Shown here: piece by piece, positions 11,712 through 22,179 of the stretch | Layout of the letters: the number at the start of each line of letters is the position of its first letter | Numbering within the stretch: the stretch's first letter is position 1 | NCBI GenBank assembly: GCA_029204225.1 | Contig: CM055095.1 | Span: forward strand, 58,674,865-58,738,864 | Length of the DNA: 64,000 nt | DNA from: Diphasiastrum complanatum | Lineage: Eukaryota; Streptophyta; Lycopodiopsida; Lycopodiales; Lycopodiaceae | Direction of reading: 5' to 3' | The notes under the pieces: model-generated | The model's input: the letters and a program-made list of their open reading frames with translations, nothing else | Database searches by the model: none | Told to the model about the DNA's origin: nothing | Program-made: the position numbers and the translations under genes

Positions 11712-12320
11712 TGAAGGGAGAATGAAATCGAATGAGTCACAGTCTCGAAAGCGAAGCAAACGATTCAATGCAATTCGGGTGGAGTTCAGATGCGATCACT
11801 AGTCACTGCCAGCGGATCACTCCTACAGTCCTCCAGAAGGTAGTTAGGCACTGCTGATCTATGTCTATAAATTAATGTAGCATTCAACAAAGTTTCAACC
11901 AAGGTGCGGAATTAAATGAATGAGAGAATCAGACATACGAATATTAGCAGACACATTTGCATTCAAGATCATACATCATAAAAATGATATGTGCACAATG
12001 GCTACAAGATCATCTATTGATTTTTCTTTGATTCTTCAAGCACTACATGCAGATCCACGCATTGCGTTGGCATGAGAGAAAAACAGTTCTCTCACGAGTG
12101 GATGTCTCGCTTATTAGCGGACTTGTGGATCTCTGTAAAACCTGATCACATGAACTTGTCTCGCATGCAAGCAGACTTCTGTTCTATATTTTTTGTCTTG
12201 ATTGCTTACTAGTATCAGACTAATTCATACATCTCTGTATATGCCTCTATCTATCAAGTATCATCCAATAAGTATATAGTCACTCTGTGTAACCTTTTAG
12301 ATTAGAGTATTAAATCTACA
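11712..12320 (-). repeat. Copia-A 5' LTR, about 609 bp
   Basis: Runs from TGAAGG next to the primer site to AAATCTACA (TG...CA ends). The following base begins copia-B reverse transcriptase codons (CTCTGACATACACATTGG), which marks the insertion junction. Confidence 0.75.
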
Positions 12321-12372
12321 ACTCTGACATACACATTGGAATTAGCCATCAATGGCTTGAATCCTAATGATT

Positions 12373-12819
12373 TCAGGGCTTGATCCTTCTTTTGTACCAT
12401 TGTCGAACTGACTGTTTCAGACCGTAGATACTTCTATGCATTCTGCATGCATAGTCAAGAAGTGAATTCAAGACGTATTCTGGGAGTTGATCCATGTAGA
12501 CTTCTTCGTCTAACTTGCCATGCAAGAAGGTTGTCTTCTCGTCCACAATGTGGATCATGTCGTCATAAGCAGCTGCATATGCAAATAATAGACGTAGGGA
12601 CGAATGTTTGACGATAGGAGAGAAGGTTTCATAGTAGTCAATACCATATCTCTGAGAAAATCCCTTTGCTACCAGTCTTGCCTTGTATTTTGAAACATTC
12701 CCATCCGATCCATACTTGAGCTTGAAAACCCATTTGCATTTGACAGTCTTCCGCTTATGTGGTAATGGCTGCAACATCCAGACTTGGTTCTTCCTCATGG
12801 ATTCCATCTCTTCATTCAT
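12373..12819 (-). pseudogene. Copia-B reverse transcriptase N-terminal half
   Basis: The 148-codon frame contains KCKWVFKLKYGSDGNVSKYK, KARLVAKGFSQRYGIDYYE, DEKTTFLHGKLDEEVYM and SIYGLKQS, the order expected of copia RT. The YVDD-containing half is missing because copia-A inserted just downstream. Confidence 0.85.
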
Positions 12820-13199
12820 GGCTTGGATCGATTTGTCCTACTCTGGACATTCAATCGCCTCCTCGAAAGTTTGTGGTTCGCCACTGAATCCACTGATGTA
12901 GAAGTAGAGCTGCCTGGCACATATCTTGCTGGCGCTCTTCGTGGTCTTGTCGACCTTCTAGGAGATCCTCCTGGGACAGCAATGTCTTTGCCTTTGTCTA
13001 CTTTGCTAGGTCCGGAACCATCTTGGTCTATAGGAACTGTAGCAGTAGGTTGCCTCTTGAATCTTTCATCTTCAGATTCATCACTCGAATGGGAAGCGAC
13101 TCAAAAATTTCCGTTTTCGTGTTCATCTTCTGCTCCCTCTATCGCTGGTGGCAAATCATAGTACACATCTCTCCAGAACCTCATAGCTGATAGGATCGT

Positions 13200-14085
13200 C
13201 ATTGGCCATTGTCCTGTTCTCATCAAATCTGACATCTCTCACTGTCTTCACAGTGTTCGTGTCTGGTATGTAGACTCTATAGTATGACGAGTTGTTCTCA
13301 TAACCTACCGGAAATCCCTGTTCATCTTTCTCATCAAGCTTCTTTCAAAGTTTATCATGAATATGTGCATAAGCTGCACATCCAAAGATTCTTATGTGAG
13401 ACAAGTTGGGCTTTCTACCCCACCAACTCGTGTGATGTCATGTGAGGGACACCAAAATTCCATGTCCAGTTATGGATGTATGCGACTGTAGCTACTGCTT
13501 CAGCCCACAGTACTTTTGGAGCTTTTGAGTAGGCCATCATGCATCTGTGAATTTATCAAGTGTTTCAAATTTATTCTGAACAAAGTACACTCTAGAAAAT
13601 TTACTATAATCATCAATGAAGGTTATATAATATTTTGAACCTCCTACTGAGATCACATTGAAAGGCCCACAGATGTCAGAATGCACTAACTCCAGAATTT
13701 TGGTCGTTCTGTAGGAGCTTTTGATGAATGGAGTGTGTGACATCTTATCCTTCAGACATGCATCACAGGTGGTCGAACTAGTTGCATTCGAGATGCTGAC
13801 CCATGTTATTGCTCCATGATGGCTTGCTTGGTAAAGTGCCATTGAGTTCATGTGGCATAGTCTCATGTGCCACAGAGTGTCTAGTGAAACATCATGAGTC
13901 TGATGCACTTGATCTGCAGGTAGGCGTACCTTCAGGTGATATAGATTAATTTTTCTTCTTCCTTGAGTGACCAAGGTACTGGTACTGGCACCAACCACAT
14001 TGCATGCTTTGTCAGAAAATGTCACACGCATCCCTGCATCAGCTAGCCTTGCCACAGAAAGCAAGTTCTGTTGCAGTGTAGGCAC
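13200..14085 (-). pseudogene. Copia-B GAG-pre-integrase and integrase
   Basis: The open part (14085-13537) starts NLLSVARLADAGMRV. It then has the zinc-binding-like LWHMRLCHMN...CDACLKDK (HHCC) and the integrase core beginning LELVHSDICGPF with TFIDDYSKFSRVYF. Downstream, in other frames, 13536-13200 continues with integrase C-terminal and linker-like sequence. Stops and frameshifts inactivate it. Confidence 0.8.
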
Positions 14086-14205
14086 GAACAGAACGTCTTC
14101 GAGTCATCTGTCTCTGCCATTCGTGTTGAGCCACAGTGAACCAATACCGTTCACTTGATGTTTGGATCCATCTCCAAGAACAATGAATCTTGAAGGATCT
14201 GTGTG

Positions 14206-15466
14206 ATGCCACAAAAAAGATAATTATTGAATATCAACCTAAATATGGCATGATATACTCAAAAATGAAAATATGAGCTGGATAAAATATAAGTCACGAA
14301 GAGGCCTAAGTCATTTTTTGAGAATATATCTCCTAAGTACTTGCCTTGTAATTAAGGGCAAGACCTTCAAAAGGAAAGACATTGCCTTGGATAGCCTTTA
14401 CTAGGTCATCCACGCGAAACGACTAGATATGAAAAGACATGTTAAACTAGAGTAATTTTAGCTCTTAGTTAAATATACCTCTTATGGTATAATTGAACGT
14501 ATACTCAATCTAATTGTTAGCTAGACCTTTTCGCGAGATCGATGCACCTGTTGTTTTAGTGGTGTGTTTGTTCGCCCCGTAGAACATATATTGATGTCAC
14601 ACTTCAGTCTCGAGCATCGAAAGAGAATAGTTTATGCATATTTAAGAGGTTGGAAAAGAAAGTGCTGAGAGTTATTCTCCCTTATCTCTGTTCTCCGCAT
14701 TGTTGAGTGTGAGTGATCTTGAGTCTACTAGCAATCTCTAATGCATTACATGAATTACTCTCTGATCAGACAGACTCTCTAGCGCGTTACAGTCGTTTGT
14801 TGTGTATTCGTAAAACATGCTCTAAAGAACTGTATTAAAATCATCTTATTTGTCTATCGCGAATACTTTCTTTTCGGCACTCGAATAACGACTACATTTG
14901 GTACAGTCTAGCACGATCATTGAATAAAACTGTATCTATACATATGAGATGACAGTCTCTGTTTGAAGAATTGAGTCTTTGATCTGTGTTCCTGATTGTA
15001 ACTGACATAAGTTTCTAACGTGCTCTAAAAGTATCCGTGTTCTTTAACCATTAATTTGGAGTCAAGTTGTTGAGGGCTTCTGTCTAGAAATGAACAGTTC
15101 GCGAACGCGATTAATTAATTGTCTGCACAACCACAATACATCAAACATTTATCGACTCTCTATTGACACCTTAATCAGTCGGGGTGTAGTACTGTTGTAC
15201 TACTATGATAACATCTCATCTGTAGAAACACGTTTCATTTGATTTGATAGAGGCCAGATTGTTGTTCTAAAATTATTTACATTACACCCCCCAAACACAA
15301 GTAATATTGGTTACTTTCTAATGTCTGTTGACAACCAGAATAACACTCGAAACCACTTGTCATAATTGTATCAAATACATAACTTTCTAACGCTGTCCTA
15401 TGTGGGAACGACATTATTTATTACAAAATCTATATTAAACTTGTTGGTATAGTACGACATATACCA
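14206..15466 (+). repeat. Gypsy 5' LTR, about 1.26 kb
   Basis: Begins where copia-B homology stops (TGATGCCAC) and ends ATATACCA just before the primer site. The exact 5' base is uncertain by a few positions because the second LTR is not available for comparison. Confidence 0.6.
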
Positions 15467-15471
15467 ATTTT

Positions 15472-15489
15472 TGGCGCCGTTGTCGGGGA
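15472..15489 (+). promoter_or_regulatory. Gypsy primer-binding site
   Basis: TGGCGCCGTTGTCGGGGA has the form of a plant gypsy tRNA primer site. It lies 5 bp after the LTR end. Confidence 0.8.
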
Positions 15490-15541
15490 TAGCTTGGGAA
15501 AGTTATAAGAAATCTGACACATCCATCTCCATCTCTAGTGT

Positions 15542-16825
15542 ATGTCAGATAGAAAATCCCGATTAGAACGATACCATAAGCTTAGAGAGGAATTTTTACG
15601 AAGACAAAGTGAGAGTGCAAGTCGAAGAAATCTCGACGAGATCATTGCCCAATTACTTGAACTCCTAATTAGTTTCAGTATGGAGGGTCCTGCTGCACGT
15701 TTCACTTCTATCTCAAAAATTAAGTACGAATATTTTAAAGGGACTACTTCTGATGATGCAGATAGCTATGTCTCGCAATTTGAGTCAATCGCTAATGTAG
15801 ATAACGAAGGAACAAACGTACATAAACTGTGAATCTTTCTTGGTCTGCTAAAGAAGCAGGCACGCATATGGTATAGTCAAGTTGAATCAGGCCGCGTAGG
15901 AACCTGGTTACTACTGAAAGATGCGTTTCTGATCGGTTATAAATCCAAAATTCTCAGACATCTTAATAATGTTCAGAAGAAGACGAAAGAATCCCTTCGA
16001 AAATATACACGAAAGGTTAAAAATCTTATAGGAAAACTAACCGGTGTATATCTTGTTGATATGCAGATCGAATGATTTTTGGCTGGTTTACCACCAAAGA
16101 TGAATCAGTATTGCAGACAAGGGGACATGACCTCCTTAGCAGTAGTAATAACTAGTGCCAAAAATTTCAAGACCTCGAAACTAGCACGAAAGCGACGCTC
16201 AACTAAAAAATCTCGTAAGTCTAAGACTGATTTCATTGACAGCGATGATGATTCAAATTCTGACTCAAGTACCAGTTCTTCAAGCTCGAAGTCTAAAAGC
16301 AGTGATTCATCGGAATCATAAGCTGATAAAGGAGAGAAAAGAAGTAAACGGCGATCCAAGCGAAAGGACGACACGAAAACCATCGAGGATAAGTCGTCAA
16401 CTTCTAAAGTCGAAAAGCTTTGGAAGAGTAATATAGCTTACCTTAATAAAAAGTTTAATGATTTGAAAGTGCAGATCTCTGAAGTTGCAGACAAAAGACC
16501 AAAAGCGTCTTCTTCCAACTCAAGAATGTGGTGTACAAAATGTGGAACTTCTGGACATACTAAGGAAGACTGCACCACTGTGAATGTAAAGTATATTGAA
16601 GATCCTGCCCAGGAGGTACTTTTTATTTTTCAAAATGATGCAACTACTAACTATGTTAAGGGTACTGCAGCATCAGCCCAACAGGACAGACCAAAGTTTG
16701 CACCTAGAAGACACAATCCTCCTAAATTTGTTGGACCAGCAAAGTCTCAAACTGTGACTAAACCAATGTCAGACAACTGTTACAACTGCAGAGAGCCGGG
16801 ACATTTTTCTCTTGACTGTCCTTAG
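15542..16825 (+). pseudogene. Gypsy gag with CCHC zinc knuckles
   Basis: Opens MSDRKSRLERYHKLREEF and continues with a capsid-like segment (KIKYEYFKGTTSDDADSYV). The frame is interrupted at about 15829 and 16074. A Lys/Ser/Asp-rich linker (16180-16320) precedes zinc knuckles CTKCGTSGHTKEDC (near 16530) and CYNCREPGHFSLDC (near 16780). A third knuckle, CSNCREPGHKYHDC, follows in the same frame after a TAG at 16823. The product would bind genomic RNA in the particle. Confidence 0.8.
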
Positions 16826-16826
16826 C

Positions 16827-18359
16827 CGTGAAAGCTGATTGGTTATGTACCGTTATGCTCGAACTGTAGGGAGCCTGGCCACAAGTATCATGACTGCCCT
16901 CAGCCGCAGAAACCGCGACCCAAATATCAGTATGTAGCAACACCAGCTGCTGCAGACTCGAAAGCCAAAGCTTCGACTGATGCTGTGGTGCAAAGGATTG
17001 ATGTTATTGAAGAAAAAATGGCGAAGACAGAGGACCAGTCATGGCCAAGTGATGTAGAAAAGATATTCAAATTTACAATGAGAAGCAAAGACTCCTCGAA
17101 ATCCGAACAGAAATCTTCAACGAAGTGCAAAAAATCTTCGAAGAAGAAATCTTCTAGCAAGTCAATGAACAAATCTACGACTAAAGAAGATCTTAAAGAT
17201 GACCCCGACTATGACCACGATGCTGCAAAATTATTTGCAAAGGACATCTCAGCAGAAGCAAAAGAAATTATCAACATTGAACTTCAGTCAGCTGCTGTAG
17301 AGAAGGTGGTCACGTTCGAGGAAGGGTACGATGAAATCACAAAGACTAAATTGTCTAATGTTGTTATTGACAAGCCAATCTCAAAATCGATGACGAAGGA
17401 CTATGACATAGTGACTGATATTGGATCTCTTCGTCCGAACATCACTTTTGAGCAGCTGTTGGCGGATAACACTTATTACAGAAAGCAACTGGAAGGTCTT
17501 TCTGTCCCTAAAACGAAGAAAAAAGTTTCTTTGCCAGATGTTGATGTTTTGTCTATTGATTTAGGTGATCTTGGTGCACCTGAAATTGATGCTACCATTG
17601 CTGGTTGTTTGATTGAAAAAGTGCCAATAGACTCTGGTTCCAGCGTGAACATATTAACAAAAGACACAGCTCATGCTTTGGGGCTGACTGACATTCAACC
17701 AACACAACGAAATATCAAGTTAGTCGACTACATTTAAGCCAAGCCTTTCACAATGAATCTCATAGTTATCAAACCACTCGGTTTGTCATCTTATTCTGTG
17801 CTGATAGGACGGCCCTGGCTTTATCAATCAAATGCAAGTGTTCACTGGAAATTCAGAGAGTTAAGTTTTCAGACTGGTGAAACCAATTATCGAGGTAAGC
17901 CAACAGAACAAATAATCACACGGAGTCATGATAAATATGAAGGTGAAACTCCTTTGTCTTACACCAGTATTATCTCAGAAGAATCTTCTTATGCCTTAAA
18001 TATTTTTTTTAATGTATCTGACATCGAAGTGCAATATTTCGAATGGTATGAGAATACTGACGAAGAAGAATTTTTCGATGCCTGCAACGTTGAAGCGGAT
18101 GTTTCTATGAAGAAATTAACGTTGTAGACATGAACTTGAAAGAGTCTGATGATTCGAGTGACGAATCTGAACACGAATCTGGTAACAATGACCAGGCTGA
18201 CAACAAGAATACATCTATAGAGTCAACCATGCACAAAATTCATGGCCATATCAAGGCCAGTATGACAGAAGGTATCATTCTACCAGATTCTACTGAACTG
18301 ATTGAACTTGCACATGGCAGATTTGTGTATGTTACAAAGTTATTTGGAGAATCGAAATA
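16827..18359 (+). pseudogene. Gypsy protease and linker
   Basis: A 250-codon frame (16985-17737) carries a Lys/Ser-rich region and then a retropepsin-like site IDSGSSVNIL near 17630, with LGDLGAPEIDATIAG upstream. After a stop at 17735 the segment continues LGLSSYSVLIGRPWL, the flap and ILG-equivalent region expected of a gypsy protease C-terminus. The acidic tail runs to the stop at 18358. Confidence 0.75.
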
Positions 18360-18360
18360 A

Positions 18361-18950
18361 GTGAAATTCACAGAATTATTGAAGAAGTATCAAAATATTT
18401 TTGTTTGGTTGCTCGACAATTTAAAAGGTATACCTGCAGAATTCGGTGAGCACCGTATTGATCTTAAAAAAGACGTTGTACCTGTTCGACAGGGACAATA
18501 TCGTCTCAATCCAAAGTAGTCCCTCATGGTTAAGGACGAACTCTACAAATACCTTAAGGCAGGTATTATATATCCCATCTTAAGAAGTGAATGGGTTTCA
18601 CCCATTGTTGTGGTTCCAAAGAAAAAGACTGACAAAATACGAATATGCTAGGATTTCCGCAAGCTCAATGCTGCCACAAGGAAAGACCATCATCCTCTGC
18701 CCTTCATTGATTCTATCTTAGATCAGGTTGCTGGTCAAGAGCGTTACAGTTTCTGTGACGGTTTCTCTGGTTATAATAAGGTTGGAGTGCGAAAGGATGA
18801 TCATTCAAATACCACGTTTACCACGGATTGGGGCACGTATGCCTACAACAAAATGCCCTTTGGTCTTTGCAACACACTAGCGACTTCTCAGCAAATCATA
18901 ATGTTAATTTTCGCTGCCTTCCTAAGAACTTTTCTTGAAATATAAAGACA
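18361..18950 (+). pseudogene. Gypsy reverse transcriptase, decayed
   Basis: Direct reading gives VPVRQGQYRLNPK, GIIYPILRSEWVSPIVVVPK, DFRKLNAATRKDHHPLPFID, FCDGFSGYNKV and KMPFGLCN, in the order of gypsy RT blocks 1-5. Stops lie at 18518 and 18650. The expected F(V/L)DD catalytic box is not recognisable after FAAFLRTFLE, so the enzyme is inactive. Confidence 0.85.
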
Positions 18951-19031
18951 CACCTACAGAAGCTGAAACTAACATTGCAACAATGATGAGATACTTGTTT
19001 ATCCTTTCATCTAGAGAAATGTTTTTTCGGT

Positions 19032-19780
19032 ATGAAAGAAGGAATATTACTTGGACACAGAATATCAAACAGAGGAATAGAAGTCAACAAAGATAAAGTT
19101 GAGCTTATAAGGAACATCCTGATACCAACTAATCTACGTGAACTAAGAGCTTTCTTCGGACATGTCGGCTATTATCGGAGATTTATCCAAAATCATGTTT
19201 CTATTGCTGCCTCTCTTACTCACCTACTCAAGAAACCAGTAGAATACTTGTGGACGAATGAACAACAGAAAGCGTTCGAAGAACTTAAGCAAAGGTTGAT
19301 CAATGCTCCTATTCTGAGACCACCCAATTGGGCTATTTTATTTTATAGTTATATTGATGTTTCTGCATTTGCTATTGGCATCTGTCTGAGCCAGAAGGAT
19401 GATCAGAAGAAAGATCATCCCATCTACTATGCGAGTCGACAGCTAAGTGCCTCAGAGAAGAATTATTCGGCTACAGAAAGGGAAGCACTTGGAATGATTT
19501 TCACTGTCGACATTATTTGCTACAATATGCATTTATTTTTCACGTTGATCACTATGCTCTAAAGTATCTTGTGAATAAACCAAATCTATCAGGATGAATT
19601 GCTCGATGGATTCTACTTCTGTAGGAATTCACTTATCAAGTAGAACTTCGCCAAGGAAAATATCATACAAATGCTGAATATCTATTGCGACTCAGCACGG
19701 GAAAAATTGAAAAACCAATTAATGATGATTTTCCAAACGAAAATCTATTTGAAATTTCATCCACAAACTTGTTATATTCT
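19032..19780 (+). pseudogene. Gypsy RNase H region
   Basis: Contains HRISNRGIEVNKDKVE and LRAFFGHVGYYRRFI (RT thumb), LWTNEQQKAFEELKQRL, then RNase H-like YIDVSAFAIGICLSQ, HPIYYASRQLS and YSATEREALGMIF. Downstream, in another frame, ELRQGKYHTNAEYLLRL matches the usual segment after RNase H. The first RNase H aspartate is present (YIDVS). Confidence 0.85.
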
Positions 19781-19989
19781 AATATTATTACTTATCTCAA
19801 GGATTAGATATATCCAGATGGTTATGATTTTACGGAGATTCGACACAATCTACAAGACAGAAGGAAGTCACTACGTTATAAGCAATTATGTACATATTCA
19901 TTTTGGCAGTTTGGAACTTTTGCGGCAAAGACACTGTTTTTTGTTCAAAATCTTTATGATAAAAGCTCATTCATAAGATTTTCAGCTTG

Positions 19990-20460
19990 CTATTGTAAAG
20001 AAATCACCCTACGTAGTGATTCAGATGCAGACAAAAAGTTAACTCATGAGCTGTTCGATGGAACATTGCTCCCCACTAAGCTTCAAGAATTCGGCAACCT
20101 ACCAATTGGCCATTATACCAAATCCAAAAAAGACTTGATGTTGATTGAGGCTCAACAAAATTTGCAGTTAGCCCAAAAATTGCATGAAGAATTGAATCCT
20201 TCGTAAATATTCATTCTTGCCTATGTCGATGCGTATATTCAAACGCAAATACCAAATCATTTGGTCACACCGACGGAGATTGCGTATTTGTTCAAGAAAG
20301 TGGAGACATACAAAGTGGCCCTTCAGGGATTCCAAGGCCGCTTTGACAAGTTCAAAGGAGCACTTTCAACCGAGTTGGCAAAGGCTAAGGAGACCATCAC
20401 CGCCTATGAAAAAGCAGCCGCTCAAGTGTTGGAAGCCGGACCACAAATCCCCGTATGTTG
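19990..20460 (+). pseudogene. Unrecognised coding-like tail of the gypsy element
   Basis: One frame stays open for about 150 codons with a single TAA at 20204. It contains LPTKLQEFGNLPIGHYTKSK, then VTPTEIAYLFKKVETYKVAL and a helical Ala/Lys-rich end. It occupies the place where integrase should be but shows no DDE motif I can recognise. It could be an integrase remnant, an extra ORF of the element or a captured host segment. Confidence 0.35.
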
Positions 20461-21849
20461 ACTAAAGTATCGAGTCATGGGTTTGCCCCTTGGGTTGTTG
20501 CCCTCAGGCAAGGCCCTCACATGTATAGTGGCCTTGCCCAATCGCTTTATATGATACGTAGTGCCAGTCTTTTCTGGCAATACGATCACTTAGTAGAAGT
20601 ATTATGCTCATGCTCTCATGAGGTAGGACTAGAAGTACAAGCCAACAACTAGTGATGATGAGTAGGCATTCACATGAGTAACGACCTCTCCTTGCGACTT
20701 TATCCTATAGGTAATGACAACAACCGTAATTAACAGCCTGCTTGCTTAGTACTGCTAATGCTCTCATGCTATGGGTATGGCTAGGAGTTGAGGCTTGCAA
20801 CTAACCTTGACGATGGTGAGAATTGAGGATGACATTTATGTATGACTTGCCTAAAGTAGTTGTATTTGATTGTTTGACACAACCTTACAATAGGACTTTC
20901 AACGTAATATGTGTCTTTTAATTTTTTTGGCATGTAGATCAGGTCTCTACAACTCCAAGGCACTATCCAACCCAATTGGGTGACATGCTACAACAAATAA
21001 TAGGTCAACCACTCAATTTTTCTGGGAAGCCTCGCCCCCATGACATGTGGCAAGGCTTTAATTTGTCCCATAAATAAATCAATATGATTTCTATTAATGC
21101 TTATATATGCGAATGTTCACACAACTCTCAAAAGAGAATAGGGTTAGGTGCAAACTCCTCTAGCAAGTTGCTAATGTGGAATCATACCTTCTAGGGTGAT
21201 GAGTTATACAAATTTGAGCTTGGTGGAAACTATAAATCCAACTAGCATACTCATGACATTCACCACATGGGGAATGTTGAATGGGCCCGTTGGAGGGAGT
21301 GCCTTTCCCATCGGGTAGAAGAGAGCTAAAACAAGGAGAATTGAAAATGGATATTCATGAAGAACTAAAACCAGACGCTCTTCTAAAAAAAAAAACGTGA
21401 TGATGGAATTTTATAGCAAAGCCCGAACAACTAGATTTTTCCCATGTGGCATATTTACCAGATGTCTTGTTTTGAACAACAATCATGAAGACATGGCCAA
21501 ATCAAGCTCTAATAACAAAATCCCATGGTGGTGGGCTTTGAATCATAAACTGACATCAAGGTACAAGGATATCTAGAAGAACTAAGAAGATAATGTTTCT
21601 TGTGGAGTCCATGTCGGCTTAATCTCACAACCTAGTTGGTATGTATTTTGTAATATAAAATATATTTAATGGTGGATTGACAAAATGTGACTTTATATAA
21701 CACCATTGACAAAATCTAGAGGTGGGGAGCTTAATATAATTGCTTGCATTCATATAGAAGTATGGATTTCCACATGAAGCAAGAAATAAAAAAATAGTGT
21801 TCCCTTGTCACTTTATGTTGCTCCTTAGGTGAGTGTAGCACCACAATAG
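20461..21849. other. No recognised feature
   Basis: No domain, splice-linked exon or RNA gene was found on either strand. Copia-B sequence does not resume here. Confidence 0.45.
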
Positions 21850-22075
21850 TGGTGGTGTCCCACAAATCTAAGGGTGGATAATGATACCAACATTTTGAAA
21901 AGATGGTGGTATCTTCTCCCATCTCCACTAGATGGTTGCTACACTACCATTGCAATGTTGCATTGGTGGTGTGCCACAAATCTAAGGGTGGAAAATGATA
22001 CTAGCATTTTGAAAAGATGGTGGTATCATCTCCCATCTCCATTAGATGGTTGCTACACCACCGTTGTCATTGGAG
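21850..22075. repeat. Tandem duplication, 114-bp period
   Basis: CACAAATCTAAGGGTGGA starts at 21861 and again at 21975. The intervening sequence (ATTTTGAAAAGATGGTGGTATC, CATCTCCA(C/T)TAGATGGTTGC) is repeated with few differences. Confidence 0.85.
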
Positions 22076-22179
22076 TGGTAATGTAGATTACGCTCATCCT
22101 TGCTCCTCGTAGAGCTTAGCATCATGACATATTTTGCGCTCACTCTCTTGGACCTCAGCCATGCAATGCATTGTCAGTT

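Larger units (their letters stand above)
7600..12320 (-). mobile_element. Copia-A: Ty1/copia LTR retrotransposon with nested insertion
   Basis: Reading on the minus strand: 5' LTR 12320-11712, tRNA-type primer site, gag, reverse transcriptase, a plus-strand insertion, RNase H C-terminus and 3' LTR near 8199-7600. The two LTR-like blocks are collinear but clearly diverged, so the insertion is old. The gag-pol frame is broken by frameshifts and stops, and protease plus integrase are not visible between gag and RT, so it is an internally deleted, dead copy. It lies directly against RT sequence of copia-B at 12321, so it probably inserted there. Confidence 0.75.
12321..14205 (-). mobile_element. 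Copia-B: older copia element, interrupted on both sides
   Basis: On the minus strand the order is protease end (VLGDGSKHQVNGIG near 14200-14140), GAG-pre-integrase, integrase core, then reverse transcriptase ending at 12321 against the copia-A LTR. The RT is closely related to that of copia-A (same KRKTVKCKWVFKLKYG start), so both belong to one family. On the right, the gypsy element starts at about 14206 inside its protease region. Confidence 0.75.
14206..20460 (+). mobile_element. Ty3/gypsy element, 3' truncated, inserted in copia-B
   Basis: Plus-strand order: LTR of about 1.26 kb, primer site TGGCGCCGTTGTCGGGGA, gag with three zinc knuckles, aspartic protease, reverse transcriptase, RNase H and a poorly conserved tail. 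Pol order RT-RNase H and the protease placement define Ty3/gypsy. Stops at about 15829, 16074, 16321, 17735, 18518 and 18650 and the degenerate RT catalytic region show it is dead. No second LTR is visible before 20.5 kb, so the 3' end is lost. Confidence 0.8.
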
